Positions 44,715-53,108 of a stretch of 64,000 nucleotides of DNA are shown here, in pieces. Location of the stretch: positions 124,001-188,000 of the forward strand of contig JAFXVJ010000042.1 in the NCBI GenBank assembly GCA_017524615.1, written 5' to 3'. The notes beneath the pieces are model-generated. The model saw only the letters and a list, made by a program, of their open reading frames with translations. It was not told the DNA's origin and made no database searches. Every line of letters begins with the position of its first letter. The stretch's first letter is position 1. The translations under genes were made by a program, and so were the position numbers. The stretch is from Clostridia bacterium. GTDB taxonomy: Bacteria > Bacillota > Clostridia > Christensenellales > Aristaeellaceae.

Positions 44715-45824
44715 TCAGGGCACGATCCGCCCCTGGTCAAATGTGACAATGCCGGTATCCAGGAAAGAGGCAGGCGGGTTTTCCATCCCTTTGTACTCCC
44801 GCTTGAAGGTGAGCTTGGAAAACACCGTCCGGCGCGCATCCTGATCCGTCAGTTCATAGGGCCTGAAATCGGGGTTCAGACGGGTTTCGCAGGGGATCAC
44901 CCGCAATTGCTTCAGCTGCACCCGGCCGTCCGGATCCGTTTCATATGTCACCTGGAAAATGCCGGTGGCAGGATCCACCTCGCTCATGGTGCCGAAGGTG
45001 AAGTTCCCCGTGCTGTACAAAATCGGTTTCCCCCGATAAAACTGAATGGGCTGAATCACATGGGGATGGTGGCCCCAAATCATGTCCGCGCCGGCGTCGA
45101 TCACCCGGCGGGCGTAATCCATCTGTTCCGGCTCCGGGGTCATATGGGTTTCCCTGCCCCAGTGCAGGCTGACGATCACCACGGCGCAGCCCTTTTCCCT
45201 TAAAAGCCGGATGCGCTTTTCAATGCGGCCGATATCATAATCCTGCGGGTAGGTAAAGCCCACAAACCCGAAGGAAATGCCGTTCACCCGGGCGATGAAT
45301 AAATCGTCGTGGCCGTCATCCTGATTGGGATACACCGTTCCGAACCGGCCCACGCCGTACCGATCCAGGGTCATCATGCTTTCCCGGTAGCCGGCATCCA
45401 AAAAATCCATGCAGTGGTTGTTGACCGTGTTCACCAGGTCCACGCCCCCGTCCACCAGCGCCTGGGCGTGGTCCGGCGCGCCGATCAGGCAAAAGCGCTT
45501 GTCGGCATGCTGGGTGCCGGTGGTGAACACCACCTCCAAATTGGCCACGGTCAAATCGTCCTGTTCGAAATACTGCTTCACCTCGGAAAAAGGCCAATCA
45601 TAGCCCCTCTCCCTGAGCACGGAATGAAAGGAGGGGTCCACCTGGCGATACTGGAGGGCGTCCCCGATGGAGCAGTCCCCCACGAAGGACAGCGTGGCCG
45701 TACCGGGCTCCGCGCCCTCGCGGTCGTAGTCGAAGCTGAGGATTTTCGTTTCCGCCGCGGCCAGGCCCAGCACAGGCAAAAGCACCGTGATCAGCAGCAG
45801 CCAAACGGCCAGTATTCGCTTCAC
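44715..45824 (-). CDS. CapA-family metallophosphoesterase-like protein, exported
   Basis: A 369-aa protein with a signal peptide (about 1-24) and the PGA_cap/CapA motifs: LSFVGDCSIGD, TVANLEVVFT, NTVNNHCMDF, IVSLHWGRE, WGHHPHVIQP and LYSTGNFTFG. CapA proteins are tied to poly-gamma-glutamate capsule assembly, but no capB or capC is present, so this may act on another surface polymer. The start is GTG at 45824, with GAAGGAGGG just upstream. It is the first gene of the operon with the NAGPA-type and Lgt-like genes, behind a perfect promoter. Confidence 0.9.
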   Translation of the reverse strand: MKRILAVWLLLITVLLPVLGLAAAETKILSFDYDREGAEPGTATLSFVGDCSIGDALQYRQVDPSFHSVLRERGYDWPFSEVKQYFEQDDLTVANLEVVFTTGTQHADKRFCLIGAPDHAQALVDGGVDLVNTVNNHCMDFLDAGYRESMMTLDRYGVGRFGTVYPNQDDGHDDLFIARVNGISFGFVGFTYPQDYDIGRIEKRIRLLREKGCAVVIVSLHWGRETHMTPEPEQMDYARRVIDAGADMIWGHHPHVIQPIQFYRGKPILYSTGNFTFGTMSEVDPATGIFQVTYETDPDGRVQLKQLRVIPCETRLNPDFRPYELTDQDARRTVFSKLTFKREYKGMENPPASFLDTGIVTFDQGRIVP

Positions 45825-45867
45825 GCAATCCCTCCTTCATTCTTTCGTCATACAAATGCAATTATTT

Positions 45868-45896
45868 ATTATACGGAAGAAAGACTGTCCTGTCAA
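45868..45896 (-). promoter_or_regulatory. Perfect SigA promoter of the capA operon
   Basis: TTGACA (45896-45891), 17 bases, TATAAT (45873-45868) on the minus strand. Both boxes and the spacing match consensus exactly, which suggests strong basal expression. Confidence 0.9.
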
Positions 45897-45927
45897 TGAA
45901 AAAACCCCCGGATTTTTTGGAAATCCG
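45897..45927 (-). terminator. Terminator of the RluA-type gene
   Basis: CGGATTT (45927-45921) pairs with AAATCCG (45915-45909) on the minus strand, followed by GGGGTTTTTT. It directly abuts the capA promoter. Confidence 0.82.
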
Positions 45928-45945
45928 AGGAAAATCGTCAAAACG

Positions 45946-46842
45946 TCAGGTTTTGCAGAATGCGCATGGCTGCATCAGAGCATTCAGTCCTTCGGGCAGC
46001 GCGGACACGCAATCCACCCGTTCGCCCGTCAGGGGCTGGATGAACCTGAGCGCGCAGGCATGCAGCGCGAACCGCCCCGGCAGGCGCGGATCCGCTTGCC
46101 CGTAGAGATAATCCCCCACAATGGGACAGCCCGACGCCGACAGATGCACCCGGATCTGATGGGTGCGTCCCGTTTCCAGGCGCAGCCGCACCAAGGTCCA
46201 ATCCCCGCCCGTGTCCTCCACCCGATAGTGGGTCACGGCCCGCTGCCCGTCCTGGCGGATTTCGCGGCGGGGTCCCGCTCCCGCCTTGCCGATGGGCAGA
46301 TCAATCGTCCCCGCCTCCGCCGGCGGATGGCCGCTGCATACGGCCAGGTATTCCCGCACAAAAGCGTCGGTATGCAGCTGCCGCTGCAACAGCTGCTGGG
46401 CATGGGCGCTGCTGGCCACAGCCATCAGGCCGCTGGTCCCTTTATCCAGCCGGTTCACCGGACGGAACGTGTACCCCGCCGGGCAGCCCAGGCGGTCATA
46501 CAGCGCGTTTTCCAGGGTAGGGCCTTCCTGACGGGCGGAGCACAGGGTGGGCAGCGGAGCGGGCTTATCCACCACCAAGTAATCGTCATCTTCGTACACG
46601 ATGCGCACGTCAGCGGCATGCGGCGTCAGCGCCGCGGCCCCGTGCTCCTCCCACTGAGCGGTCAGAATCTGGCCCGGGATCAGCCGCACGTCCGCGTGAA
46701 CGGGCCGGCCGTCCAGGGTCAGTCCCCCGCTGAATTTCAAATGGCTGAACATGCTCCGGGACAACAGCATGGCCCTGAGCGCGACGGATTTCACCGTACG
46801 CCCCGCCTCCGCTTCCGTCACCAGATGATCCAGCCTGGGCAT
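45946..46842 (-). CDS. RluA-family pseudouridine synthase
   Basis: Isomerises uridine to pseudouridine in rRNA or tRNA. The 298-aa protein carries the family signature RPVNRLDKGTSGLM with the catalytic Asp133, then REYLAVCSG and LETGRTHQIRVHL. An N-terminal S4-like segment (about 14-55) is short. Which RNA site is modified cannot be told (RluD-like, RluA-like and YlyB-like members are similar). ATG follows GGGGAAAGAG. It follows the unknown secreted protein gene by 19 bases and is probably co-transcribed with it. Confidence 0.92.
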   Translation of the reverse strand: MPRLDHLVTEAEAGRTVKSVALRAMLLSRSMFSHLKFSGGLTLDGRPVHADVRLIPGQILTAQWEEHGAAALTPHAADVRIVYEDDDYLVVDKPAPLPTLCSARQEGPTLENALYDRLGCPAGYTFRPVNRLDKGTSGLMAVASSAHAQQLLQRQLHTDAFVREYLAVCSGHPPAEAGTIDLPIGKAGAGPRREIRQDGQRAVTHYRVEDTGGDWTLVRLRLETGRTHQIRVHLSASGCPIVGDYLYGQADPRLPGRFALHACALRFIQPLTGERVDCVSALPEGLNALMQPCAFCKT

Positions 46843-46861
46843 GTCTTCTCTTTCCCCCCGG

Positions 46862-47800
46862 TCAATCCATGAGCCGTTCCATGGCGTTGCGCAGCGTGAC
46901 CCGCTCGGGCAGGTTGGGCCAATAGCGCTCGAACCGCACCGAGTCGATGGGATAATTGCTGTAATCCACCATGTTGCGCACGAACAGCAGCACCCGCGTG
47001 TCGCCGTTCAGATCGTTTTGAATGCTGATGGGCTGGCCGAAATGGAAGCCCAGGTCACTCATCCGTTCCGGCTCCACCTCCGTCACGCTGTTCAGATCGT
47101 GGAAGAAAGTGAAAAACTCAGACAGGGTTTTGGTGCGGCCTTCCTTCTCCGCGTAGTAATTGTAATAGCTCACATACACCGTATCCCCCGCCACATCCAC
47201 ATACACTTCGCCGATCACGTACATGTTGCTGGCCACGTATTCGAAGGTTTGCCGGCCCTGCACCGTCAGATCGACCGGGGTAAAGGTGTACCATTTGTCC
47301 GTCATGCCGGGGCGGATATCCCGGAAGGCAGGGCCGAAGCTGCACGCCGTGTTCTTGTAATACCATTTGGCCCGTTCGATGGTGATGGTGCCGTCCTTGG
47401 CGGAGTAATTGTAAAACAGGTTATAGGTATAGGTTTTCCCGTCCATTCTGAAGCTGGCCTTCACCCGCTTGACGGTCCGTGCGGCGGACAGCTTGGCATC
47501 GTCGTAGGGCGCCTGCCAGGTGATTTCATCGCCGGCCTGCACGCCGTTCTTTTCCTGCTGATAGATCACGGTGTTGCGGGCCACGTCGGTCAGGGTATAG
47601 GTGACCGTGCCGCTTTCGGTGCTGTTGATGACGGTTTTCAGCACGTCGCCGCTTTGTCCGGCGGATAAGGTGGCCGGCCCCACATATGTCATGGTCAGCG
47701 GCTTCCCCTCCGCGTGCACGCCGCACACCGGCAGCAGCACCACCATCAGCAGCGCGGTCATAAGCGCCGTCAGCACCACAGAACAAATCATTTTTTTCAT
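46862..47800 (-). CDS. Secreted protein of unknown function
   Basis: I do not recognise this 312-aa protein. It has a clear signal peptide (MKKMICSVVLTALMTALLMVVLLPVCGVHA) and a first half of Ig-like beta character (YVGPATLSAGQSGDVLKTVIN, TVTYTLTDVARNTVIYQQ). The second half is rich in Tyr and Phe (YVSYYNYYAEKEG, FFTFFHD). The start is ATG at 47800; a TTG two codons earlier, 6 bases from GGAG, is also possible. It is transcribed toward the RluA-type gene. Location outside the cell is the only firm inference. Confidence 0.7.
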   Translation of the reverse strand: MKKMICSVVLTALMTALLMVVLLPVCGVHAEGKPLTMTYVGPATLSAGQSGDVLKTVINSTESGTVTYTLTDVARNTVIYQQEKNGVQAGDEITWQAPYDDAKLSAARTVKRVKASFRMDGKTYTYNLFYNYSAKDGTITIERAKWYYKNTACSFGPAFRDIRPGMTDKWYTFTPVDLTVQGRQTFEYVASNMYVIGEVYVDVAGDTVYVSYYNYYAEKEGRTKTLSEFFTFFHDLNSVTEVEPERMSDLGFHFGQPISIQNDLNGDTRVLLFVRNMVDYSNYPIDSVRFERYWPNLPERVTLRNAMERLMD

Positions 47801-47839
47801 GATCAAATCGATCTCCTTTCCTTTTCCATCCCTGGAATC

Positions 47840-47867
47840 ATTATACACTGATTAGACGATTTGAAAA
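47840..47867 (-). promoter_or_regulatory. Promoter of the unknown secreted protein gene
   Basis: TTTTCA (47867-47862), 16 bases, perfect TATAAT (47845-47840) on the minus strand. Confidence 0.6.
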
Positions 47868-47981
47868 GCCGTTTTGTTCCTCCTCATTTCACTTTTTTGG
47901 TATTTTTTCATTTTTCTTGCCTAAATGCCTATTTTTTGCGTCCAAAAACAATGAAATATTTGTGAATTATGGTCACCCGTA

Positions 47982-48010
47982 TTGACAATGTCATATTTGG
48001 GATGTAAAAT
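47982..48010 (+). promoter_or_regulatory. Promoter of the AraC-type regulator gene
   Basis: TTGACA (47982-47987), 17 bases, TAAAAT (48005-48010), 32 bases before the start codon. The region 47868-47981 before it is AT-rich, unlike the surroundings, and holds no gene. Confidence 0.82.
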
Positions 48011-48042
48011 ACAGATGTACCGATGAAACGGAGGAATGTACC

Positions 48043-48918
48043 ATGACGGAATCCTTGTTATTTCAGAATAAAACGGAACAAATGGATATGCCCGCCGTGC
48101 TGGTGGAAGGCGCCCATACCCCGGACGCCCTGGCCGGCGCCAGCGGCGTTTACATCGCCGCATCTGGCTCGGCCATGCTGCAAAACGGCGCGCTGGCCCT
48201 GCGCACCGTGGAGCATTGGCTGTGGCTCGCCGTGGAAAGCGGCAACCTGGAATTGGAAAACGAATCCGCCTCCTTTACCCTGCGCTCGGGCGACTGCTGC
48301 ATGCTGCCGCCCGGTTCCCAGGGCGTGATGCTGGACGTGCATCAGGAGGCCCGCATCCTGTGGGTCATGGTGGGCGGCACGCTGAGCGGCGCGTTCTTGC
48401 AGCGCATGGGCGCGCTGCCCCACCGGATCATGAAGCAGGGCGCGCTGCCCAGCCAGCTGAACCTGGCCAAGCACATCGTGCAGGCCACGGTTCGGGTGGC
48501 GGCGGCGGAGGACGCCTCCAGCGCCCAGCTGCAGCAGCTGCTGTGGGCCATGCTGGCCTCTCATTCCGGCCAGCCCGTGGCCATGGATGCGGTGCTCAGC
48601 CACGAAATCGCCAAAGTGGTGGACGCCATGCGCAAAAACCAGTACCGGGACAACTTCTCCCTCAGCGATATGGCCGCCCTCAGCCGTATGCCGGTGGAAA
48701 CCTTCCGTAAGCGCTTCGTGAGCGAAGTGGGCATGCCGCCTCAGAGCTATCAGCTGTTCTGCAAAATGGAGCGCGCCAAGGTGCTCCTGAAGGAAGGCTG
48801 CACCGTGCGCCAGGCGGGCATCGAAGTGGGCATGAACGACCCCTATCACTTCTCCAAGACCTTCAAAAACATCGTGGGCATGAGTCCCTCCGCCTACAGC
48901 AAGACGGCGCTGAAATGA
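48043..48918 (+). CDS. AraC-family transcriptional regulator
   Basis: A 291-aa regulator. The N-terminal half looks like a cupin-type sensor (about 15-130: LALRTVEHWLWLAVESG, FTLRSGDCCMLPPGSQG). The C-terminal 100 residues hold the two AraC helix-turn-helix motifs (FSLSDMAALSRMPVETFRKRFVSEVG and VRQAGIEVGMNDPYHFSKTFKNIVGMSPSAY). Such sensors often bind sugars. ATG follows GGAGGAATGTACC. Its stop overlaps the mrnC start by four bases (ATGA), so it is translated together with a housekeeping RNA-processing operon, which is an unusual place for it. Confidence 0.93.
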   Translation: MTESLLFQNKTEQMDMPAVLVEGAHTPDALAGASGVYIAASGSAMLQNGALALRTVEHWLWLAVESGNLELENESASFTLRSGDCCMLPPGSQGVMLDVHQEARILWVMVGGTLSGAFLQRMGALPHRIMKQGALPSQLNLAKHIVQATVRVAAAEDASSAQLQQLLWAMLASHSGQPVAMDAVLSHEIAKVVDAMRKNQYRDNFSLSDMAALSRMPVETFRKRFVSEVGMPPQSYQLFCKMERAKVLLKEGCTVRQAGIEVGMNDPYHFSKTFKNIVGMSPSAYSKTALK

Positions 48919-49328
48919 CGCAGCTTGTGGATGTATCGCCCTGCCTGACGGAGACTGAAGCCCGCCTGCTCTCTCCCCTGCAATTGGCCTATGTGGGCGA
49001 CAGCGTGCATGCCCTGATGGTGCGCACCCATTTGATGCGGAAAAACCTGCCGGTGGGCGATATGCACCGCGCCGCCAACCAGGCGGTCAGCGCCGTCAGT
49101 CAGGCCCGTGAAATGCAGCAGCTGCTGCCGCATCTGTCTCAAAAGGAAACGGACATCGCCCGTCGCGGCCGCAACGCCCATCCCCGTCACAGCGGCCCCA
49201 AATCCGCCACCGTGCGGGAATATGCCGACGCCACCGGGCTGGAAGCGCTGCTGGGGTATTTGTACCTCACCGGTCAGGGCGAAAGGCTCCGGGAATTATC
49301 GACTTATCTATACGCGGAGGAAACGTAA
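48915..49328 (+). CDS. mrnC: Mini-ribonuclease III
   Basis: A 137-aa RNase III catalytic domain without a double-stranded-RNA-binding domain, which in Bacillus matures 23S rRNA. LSPLQLAYVGDSVHALMVRTHLM carries the catalytic acidic residues, and LEALLGYLYLTGQ the second signature. The start overlaps the AraC-type gene by four bases. It is followed after 3 bases by thyX. The order mrnC-thyX-rlmB-sigH is typical of Clostridia. Confidence 0.95.
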   Translation: MTQLVDVSPCLTETEARLLSPLQLAYVGDSVHALMVRTHLMRKNLPVGDMHRAANQAVSAVSQAREMQQLLPHLSQKETDIARRGRNAHPRHSGPKSATVREYADATGLEALLGYLYLTGQGERLRELSTYLYAEET

Positions 49329-49331
49329 ACC

Positions 49332-50051
49332 ATGCCGGAAAAAAGACTGCAAGTCGTATTGCTGGCCCATACCCCTGACCCCGAAAAAACCTGCGCCCTG
49401 GCAGCCCGCACCTGCTATTCCGCCTCGGAATACGATGATCTGCGGGCCCTGGTGGCGGAAAAGGATCAATCGGCGTTCCTCCGGCGGATCGTGGCCAGCG
49501 GCCATCTGTCCGTCCTGGAGCATGCCAGCTTCACCTTCGGCGTCTCCGGCGTCAGCCGGGCGCTTTTGGCCCAGGTGACCCGCCACCGCATCGCCAGCTT
49601 TTCGGTGCAGAGCCAGCGGTATGTGTCCCTGGCCGACGGCTTTGGCTACATCATTCCGCCCAGGATCAAGGCCATGGGCGAAGACGCCGTGGCCGAGTTT
49701 GAGCGCCAGATGGCTCAAATGCAGGCGTGGTATGCACAATGGCAGGAAAAGCTGGGCAAGGGTGAAGGCAGCAATGAAGACGCCCGGTTCGTGCTCCCCA
49801 ACGCCTGTGAGACCCACATCACCATGACCATGAACGCACGCGAGCTTTTGCACTTCTTCTCCCTTCGCTGCTGCAATCGCGCCCAGTGGGAGATCCGGGC
49901 GATGGCCCGGGAGATGCTGCGGCTGTGCAAAAAAGAAGCGCCGGTCATCTTTGAAGCCGCCGGTCCGGGCTGCGTATCCGGCCCCTGCCCCGAAGGGGCG
50001 AAAAGCTGCGGTCAGTTTGAGGAAATGCGGGAATTGTACCACAATTTATAA
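49332..50051 (+). CDS. thyX: Flavin-dependent thymidylate synthase
   Basis: Makes dTMP from dUMP using methylene-tetrahydrofolate and FAD/NADPH. The 239-aa protein has the ThyX motif RHRIASFSVQSQRY (84-97), matching RHRxxSxxxxSxRY. LRCCNRAQWEIRAMAREML supplies the second conserved region. ATG lies 3 bases after the mrnC stop. This folate-using enzyme shares the window with riboswitch-controlled folT. Confidence 0.97.
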   Translation: MPEKRLQVVLLAHTPDPEKTCALAARTCYSASEYDDLRALVAEKDQSAFLRRIVASGHLSVLEHASFTFGVSGVSRALLAQVTRHRIASFSVQSQRYVSLADGFGYIIPPRIKAMGEDAVAEFERQMAQMQAWYAQWQEKLGKGEGSNEDARFVLPNACETHITMTMNARELLHFFSLRCCNRAQWEIRAMAREMLRLCKKEAPVIFEAAGPGCVSGPCPEGAKSCGQFEEMRELYHNL

Positions 50052-50071
50052 TAACAGAGGAGAACATAAAG

Positions 50072-51106
50072 ATGGCATTTTATCAGGATTTCAGCAAAAA
50101 GAAAATGACCCGGAAGGATCACCTGCGCGCCGAAAGCAAATGGGAGGAAGAAGGCACCCGCTATCGCCGTTCCTCCGCCCAGGCGGATCAGCAGCGCCGG
50201 GAGCATATGGAAAACGATTCCCGTCAGCGCCCCGGCAAGCCCGGCCAAAGCGCCCCCTTCCGCAGCCCCAAGCCGTCGGGACGGCCTGACCGCCATCCCG
50301 CCCCGGAAAAGCGTATGGAGCGCAAGCCTGCGCCCCGTCCCGAACCCCGTCGGGATATTCCCCGCGAGGACGCCTATCAGCCGCCGGAAAACCTGCTGTC
50401 CGGCCGCAATCCCATCCGGGAGGCCATCAAATCCGGCCGGGATATTGAGCGGCTGCTGGTAGCCAAGGGCGATTTGTCTGCCACCGCCCGGGAAATCGTA
50501 GCCATGGCCCGGGATGCCCATATCCCCATTCAGACGGTAGACCGCAGCCGTTTGGACGAAATCACCAGGAATCACCAGGGCATGCTGGCCTTCGCCTCCG
50601 CTTATCGCTATTACGATGTGGAGGATATGCTGGCGGACGCTGAGGAAAAAGGCGAGGCGCCCTTCCTGGTGGTGCTGGACGGCGTCACCGATCCCCAGAA
50701 CCTGGGGGCCATCATCCGCACTGCCGCCTGTGTGGGCGCGCATGGCGTAATCGTGCCGGAGCGCCGGGCCGTTGGCCTGACTCCCTCCGCCGTGAAGGCG
50801 TCCGCCGGCGCCATCGAAACGGTAAAGGTCGCCCGGGTGACCAACCTGACCCGCACCCTGGAGACGCTGAAGAAACAGGGCATTTGGCTCTACGCCGCCG
50901 ATATGAACGGCGAGGATTACCGCAGCGTGCGCTTTGACGGCCCCATGGCCCTGATCGTCGGAGCGGAGGGCGAGGGCGTCAGCCGTCTGGTGCTGGAGAC
51001 CTGCGATTATCGGGTGTCCCTGCCCATGCGGGGCGGCGTGGGATCGCTGAACGCTTCCGTGGCCGCGGGCATCCTGATGTATGCCGCCTATTCGGGCCGC
51101 GAATAA
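50072..51106 (+). CDS. rlmB: TrmH-family rRNA 2'-O-methyltransferase (RlmB type)
   Basis: A SPOUT methyltransferase expected to modify 23S rRNA G2251. The 344-aa protein has a TrmH substrate-binding domain (about 108-190: LLSGRNPIREAIKSGRDIERLL) and a knotted SPOUT domain with DGVTDPQNLGAIIRTA, IVGAEGEGVS and LPMRGGVGSLNASVAAGI. The first 105 residues are a Lys/Arg/Pro-rich, probably disordered extension that most relatives lack or have shorter; it may bind RNA. ATG follows AGAGGAG. It lies between thyX and sigH in one operon. Confidence 0.95.
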   Translation: MAFYQDFSKKKMTRKDHLRAESKWEEEGTRYRRSSAQADQQRREHMENDSRQRPGKPGQSAPFRSPKPSGRPDRHPAPEKRMERKPAPRPEPRRDIPREDAYQPPENLLSGRNPIREAIKSGRDIERLLVAKGDLSATAREIVAMARDAHIPIQTVDRSRLDEITRNHQGMLAFASAYRYYDVEDMLADAEEKGEAPFLVVLDGVTDPQNLGAIIRTAACVGAHGVIVPERRAVGLTPSAVKASAGAIETVKVARVTNLTRTLETLKKQGIWLYAADMNGEDYRSVRFDGPMALIVGAEGEGVSRLVLETCDYRVSLPMRGGVGSLNASVAAGILMYAAYSGRE

Positions 51107-51129
51107 ATCTCTTTCCCCTGGAGGTCGCT

Positions 51130-51780
51130 ATGCCGGATTCTTCCTTCCCTGATGATCAAAAGGAATTTGAGCAGTTCCTGTCCATGTCAGATGAGGATGT
51201 GGCTGTGCTCGCTCAAAACGGAGACGGGCAGGCCCTGGCCTATCTGCTGAATAAATACAAGAATTTCGTGCGTTCCAAAGCCCGAAGCTATTTTTTGATC
51301 GGCGCGGATCACGAGGATATCGTGCAGGAGGGTATGATCGGCCTGTACAAGGCCATCCGGGATTTTCAGCCCGCCCGCCTGACCTCCTTCCGTTCCTTCG
51401 CGGAGCTGTGCGTCAAACGTCAGATCATCACCGCCATCAAGGCTGCCACCCGGCAAAAGCATGTGCCGCTGAACAGTTATGTGTCTCTGAACAAGCCCCT
51501 GTACGACGAGGAATCGGACCGGACGCTGCTGGACGTCATCGAGGGACGGGTCACCAATCCCGAGGATCTTTACATCAGCCAGGAGGATCTGGCCCGGATC
51601 CAGACCCAGATCACCGAGGTGCTGTCCGATTTGGAGCGGCAGGTGCTGGACGCGTTCATGGACGGCAAAAGCTACCAGGAAATTGCCGAGCTGCTGGGCC
51701 GCCACGTGAAATCCATCGACAACGCCCTGCAAAGGGTGAAGCGCAAGCTGTTCAAATTCCGGGAAGAGAACGATAACTGA
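51130..51780 (+). CDS. sigH: RNA polymerase sporulation sigma factor SigH
   Basis: A 216-aa sigma-70 family factor that starts the sporulation programme. Region 2 is seen as LAYLLNKYKNFVRSKARSYFLIGADHEDIVQEGMIGLYKAIRDF, with region 2.4 just after (SFAELCVKRQIITAIKAA). Region 4 is ERQVLDAFMDGKSYQEIAELLGRHVKSIDNALQRVKRKL. ATG follows GGAGG. The position after rlmB is the usual one in Clostridia and supports the name. A hairpin terminator follows after 43 bases. Confidence 0.96.
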   Translation: MPDSSFPDDQKEFEQFLSMSDEDVAVLAQNGDGQALAYLLNKYKNFVRSKARSYFLIGADHEDIVQEGMIGLYKAIRDFQPARLTSFRSFAELCVKRQIITAIKAATRQKHVPLNSYVSLNKPLYDEESDRTLLDVIEGRVTNPEDLYISQEDLARIQTQITEVLSDLERQVLDAFMDGKSYQEIAELLGRHVKSIDNALQRVKRKLFKFREENDN

Positions 51781-51822
51781 AGGATCGCTTTTTCTCGCTG
51801 CGTCAAGCCAAAAACCAGCGGA

Positions 51823-51848
51823 ACCGGCATGTATTTGCGCATGCCGGT
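51823..51848 (+). terminator. Hairpin after sigH
   Basis: Perfect 9-bp stem ACCGGCATG (51823-51831) and CATGCCGGT (51840-51848), followed by CCTTTATGC and then CATTTTC. The T tract is weak. Confidence 0.65.
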
Positions 51849-51952
51849 CCTTTATGCTCATTTTCGTCCCAAGGATAAAGAGCGGCGCGTTTTTTTCGCC
51901 GGATGTGCCCAACGAAGAGACGGTGCCGCCTCACATTTTCCCGAATAAAAAC

Positions 51953-52001
51953 GGCACGGGATTCTGCCCCTCCGGTCGGAATCCCGCGCCTTTTTTGTTT
52001 T
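51953..52001. terminator. Terminator-like palindrome, shared with 54769
   Basis: GGCACGGGATTC (51953-51964) pairs with GAATCCCGCGCC (51979-51990; one mismatch), followed by TTTTTTGTTTTT. It is nearly the same sequence as the hairpin after spoIVA, including the loop (CCGGT). Here it works best on the plus strand, ending sigH transcripts. Confidence 0.8.
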
Positions 52002-52013
52002 TCCTGAATTGCC

Positions 52014-52146
52014 TGCTGCTTCCTGATTTGGGGCAGTCCTGGCCGGAACAGCGCCGACAGCTGATCACGGTGCGGCGGAGGGCGTTTTAACCAAAGCCAG
52101 CGGAAAAACGCCCAATGATTTGACTTTTGGGAATAGGATCATTCGG
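52014..52146. repeat. Repeat family 2, degenerate copy D
   Basis: CTGGCCGGAACAGCGCC (about 52039-52055), then GCCAGCGGAAAAACGCCCAATGA (about 52096-52118, two shorter blocks) and GGGAATAGGATCA match the core and right end of the family-2 repeats. The left inverted end is missing. Like copies A and B it directly follows the stop codon of a minus-strand gene. Confidence 0.5.
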
Positions 52147-52149
52147 TCT

Positions 52150-52995
52150 TTATATCAAAGCGTGTTCGCTCGCCACCCGTTCCAGATACAATCGGGCCGC
52201 CTCGGCGTTTTGCGGCTTGGTATCCTCCAGGGTCATGGGCAAATCTTGCCGCACCGCGAAAGCCAGCAGCTGCTCATAGCGCATCATGCCGGTGCCGCAG
52301 GCGACGGAGCGCACCTTGCCGTCCTCCGTCACCAGGTCCTTCATGTGCAGAATGCGCACCCGGTCCCCCAAGCGGCGAATGGCGTCGGCGATGATTTCGT
52401 CCCGGGTTTCCACCGTGTCCGGCCCGATCAGGTTCACCGCGTCCAGGATGATCTGAACGTGATCGGAGGACACGGCGTCCAGCATGCGTTCCGCCCGCTC
52501 CGGGGTAGAAATGATATGGTTCCACACGGGCTCCACGGCCAGGATGGCGTTTTCCTCCTCCGCCCGCTGCGCCACAGGCCGCAGACAATCCACAAAAAAC
52601 CGAAACGCTTCCTCGCTCCGGGGTGCCGTGCATTCAAAGCGGGACGCGGGATTGGCAAATGTTTCCGTGCCTACCACCCGGGCCCCGATCATGGACGCAA
52701 AATGAAGGTGCGCCCCATAAATTTCCCGGGTGCGCAGGCGCTGTTCTCCGTCAGGATCGGCCAGATTCAAATAGCATCCCAGCACCGCGCATGTCATTTC
52801 CTGACTGTCAAACGCTTCCTGCACCTCGGCGGCCATGTCCGCATTCAGCCGGGCTGGCGCGTCCGTCATGGAAAAGCCGTCCACCACCTTGCTCAGCGCC
52901 AAATGAGCGCAGGAAAAGCCCTGAGCCCTGGCAAAGCCCAGCCGCTGGGCCAGGGTGCCGGGCGCGGTGTCATGCAGACGAATGCCGATATTCAT
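52150..52995 (-). CDS. Xylose-isomerase-like TIM-barrel protein (sugar phosphate isomerase/epimerase family)
   Basis: A 281-aa protein of the AP-endonuclease-2/xylose isomerase-like barrel family. Metal-ligand-type positions are visible in ILAVEPVWNHI, IILDAVNLIG, RILHMKDL and PMTLED. The family includes inosose and hexulose-phosphate isomerases and epimerases; the substrate here is unknown. ATG at 52995 follows AAAGGAG. No signal peptide. It lies 113 bases downstream of the L,D-transpeptidase gene on the same strand and could be transcribed with it. Confidence 0.85.
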   Translation of the reverse strand: MNIGIRLHDTAPGTLAQRLGFARAQGFSCAHLALSKVVDGFSMTDAPARLNADMAAEVQEAFDSQEMTCAVLGCYLNLADPDGEQRLRTREIYGAHLHFASMIGARVVGTETFANPASRFECTAPRSEEAFRFFVDCLRPVAQRAEEENAILAVEPVWNHIISTPERAERMLDAVSSDHVQIILDAVNLIGPDTVETRDEIIADAIRRLGDRVRILHMKDLVTEDGKVRSVACGTGMMRYEQLLAFAVRQDLPMTLEDTKPQNAEAARLYLERVASEHALI

Positions 52996-53108
52996 GTTTC
53001 CCGCTCCTTTCCGCTCCGCCCGCCACGGATATCATGCCGCGGCAGGCCTGACGCGCATCCCGTCCGGTTTTACCGGCGCAAAACAAAGGGCATCCCGGAC
53101 GGTCCGGC

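Noticed and set aside
44715..45824. A poly-gamma-glutamate capsule operon
   Set aside because: CapA homologue alone; capB, capC and capE-like genes are not present.
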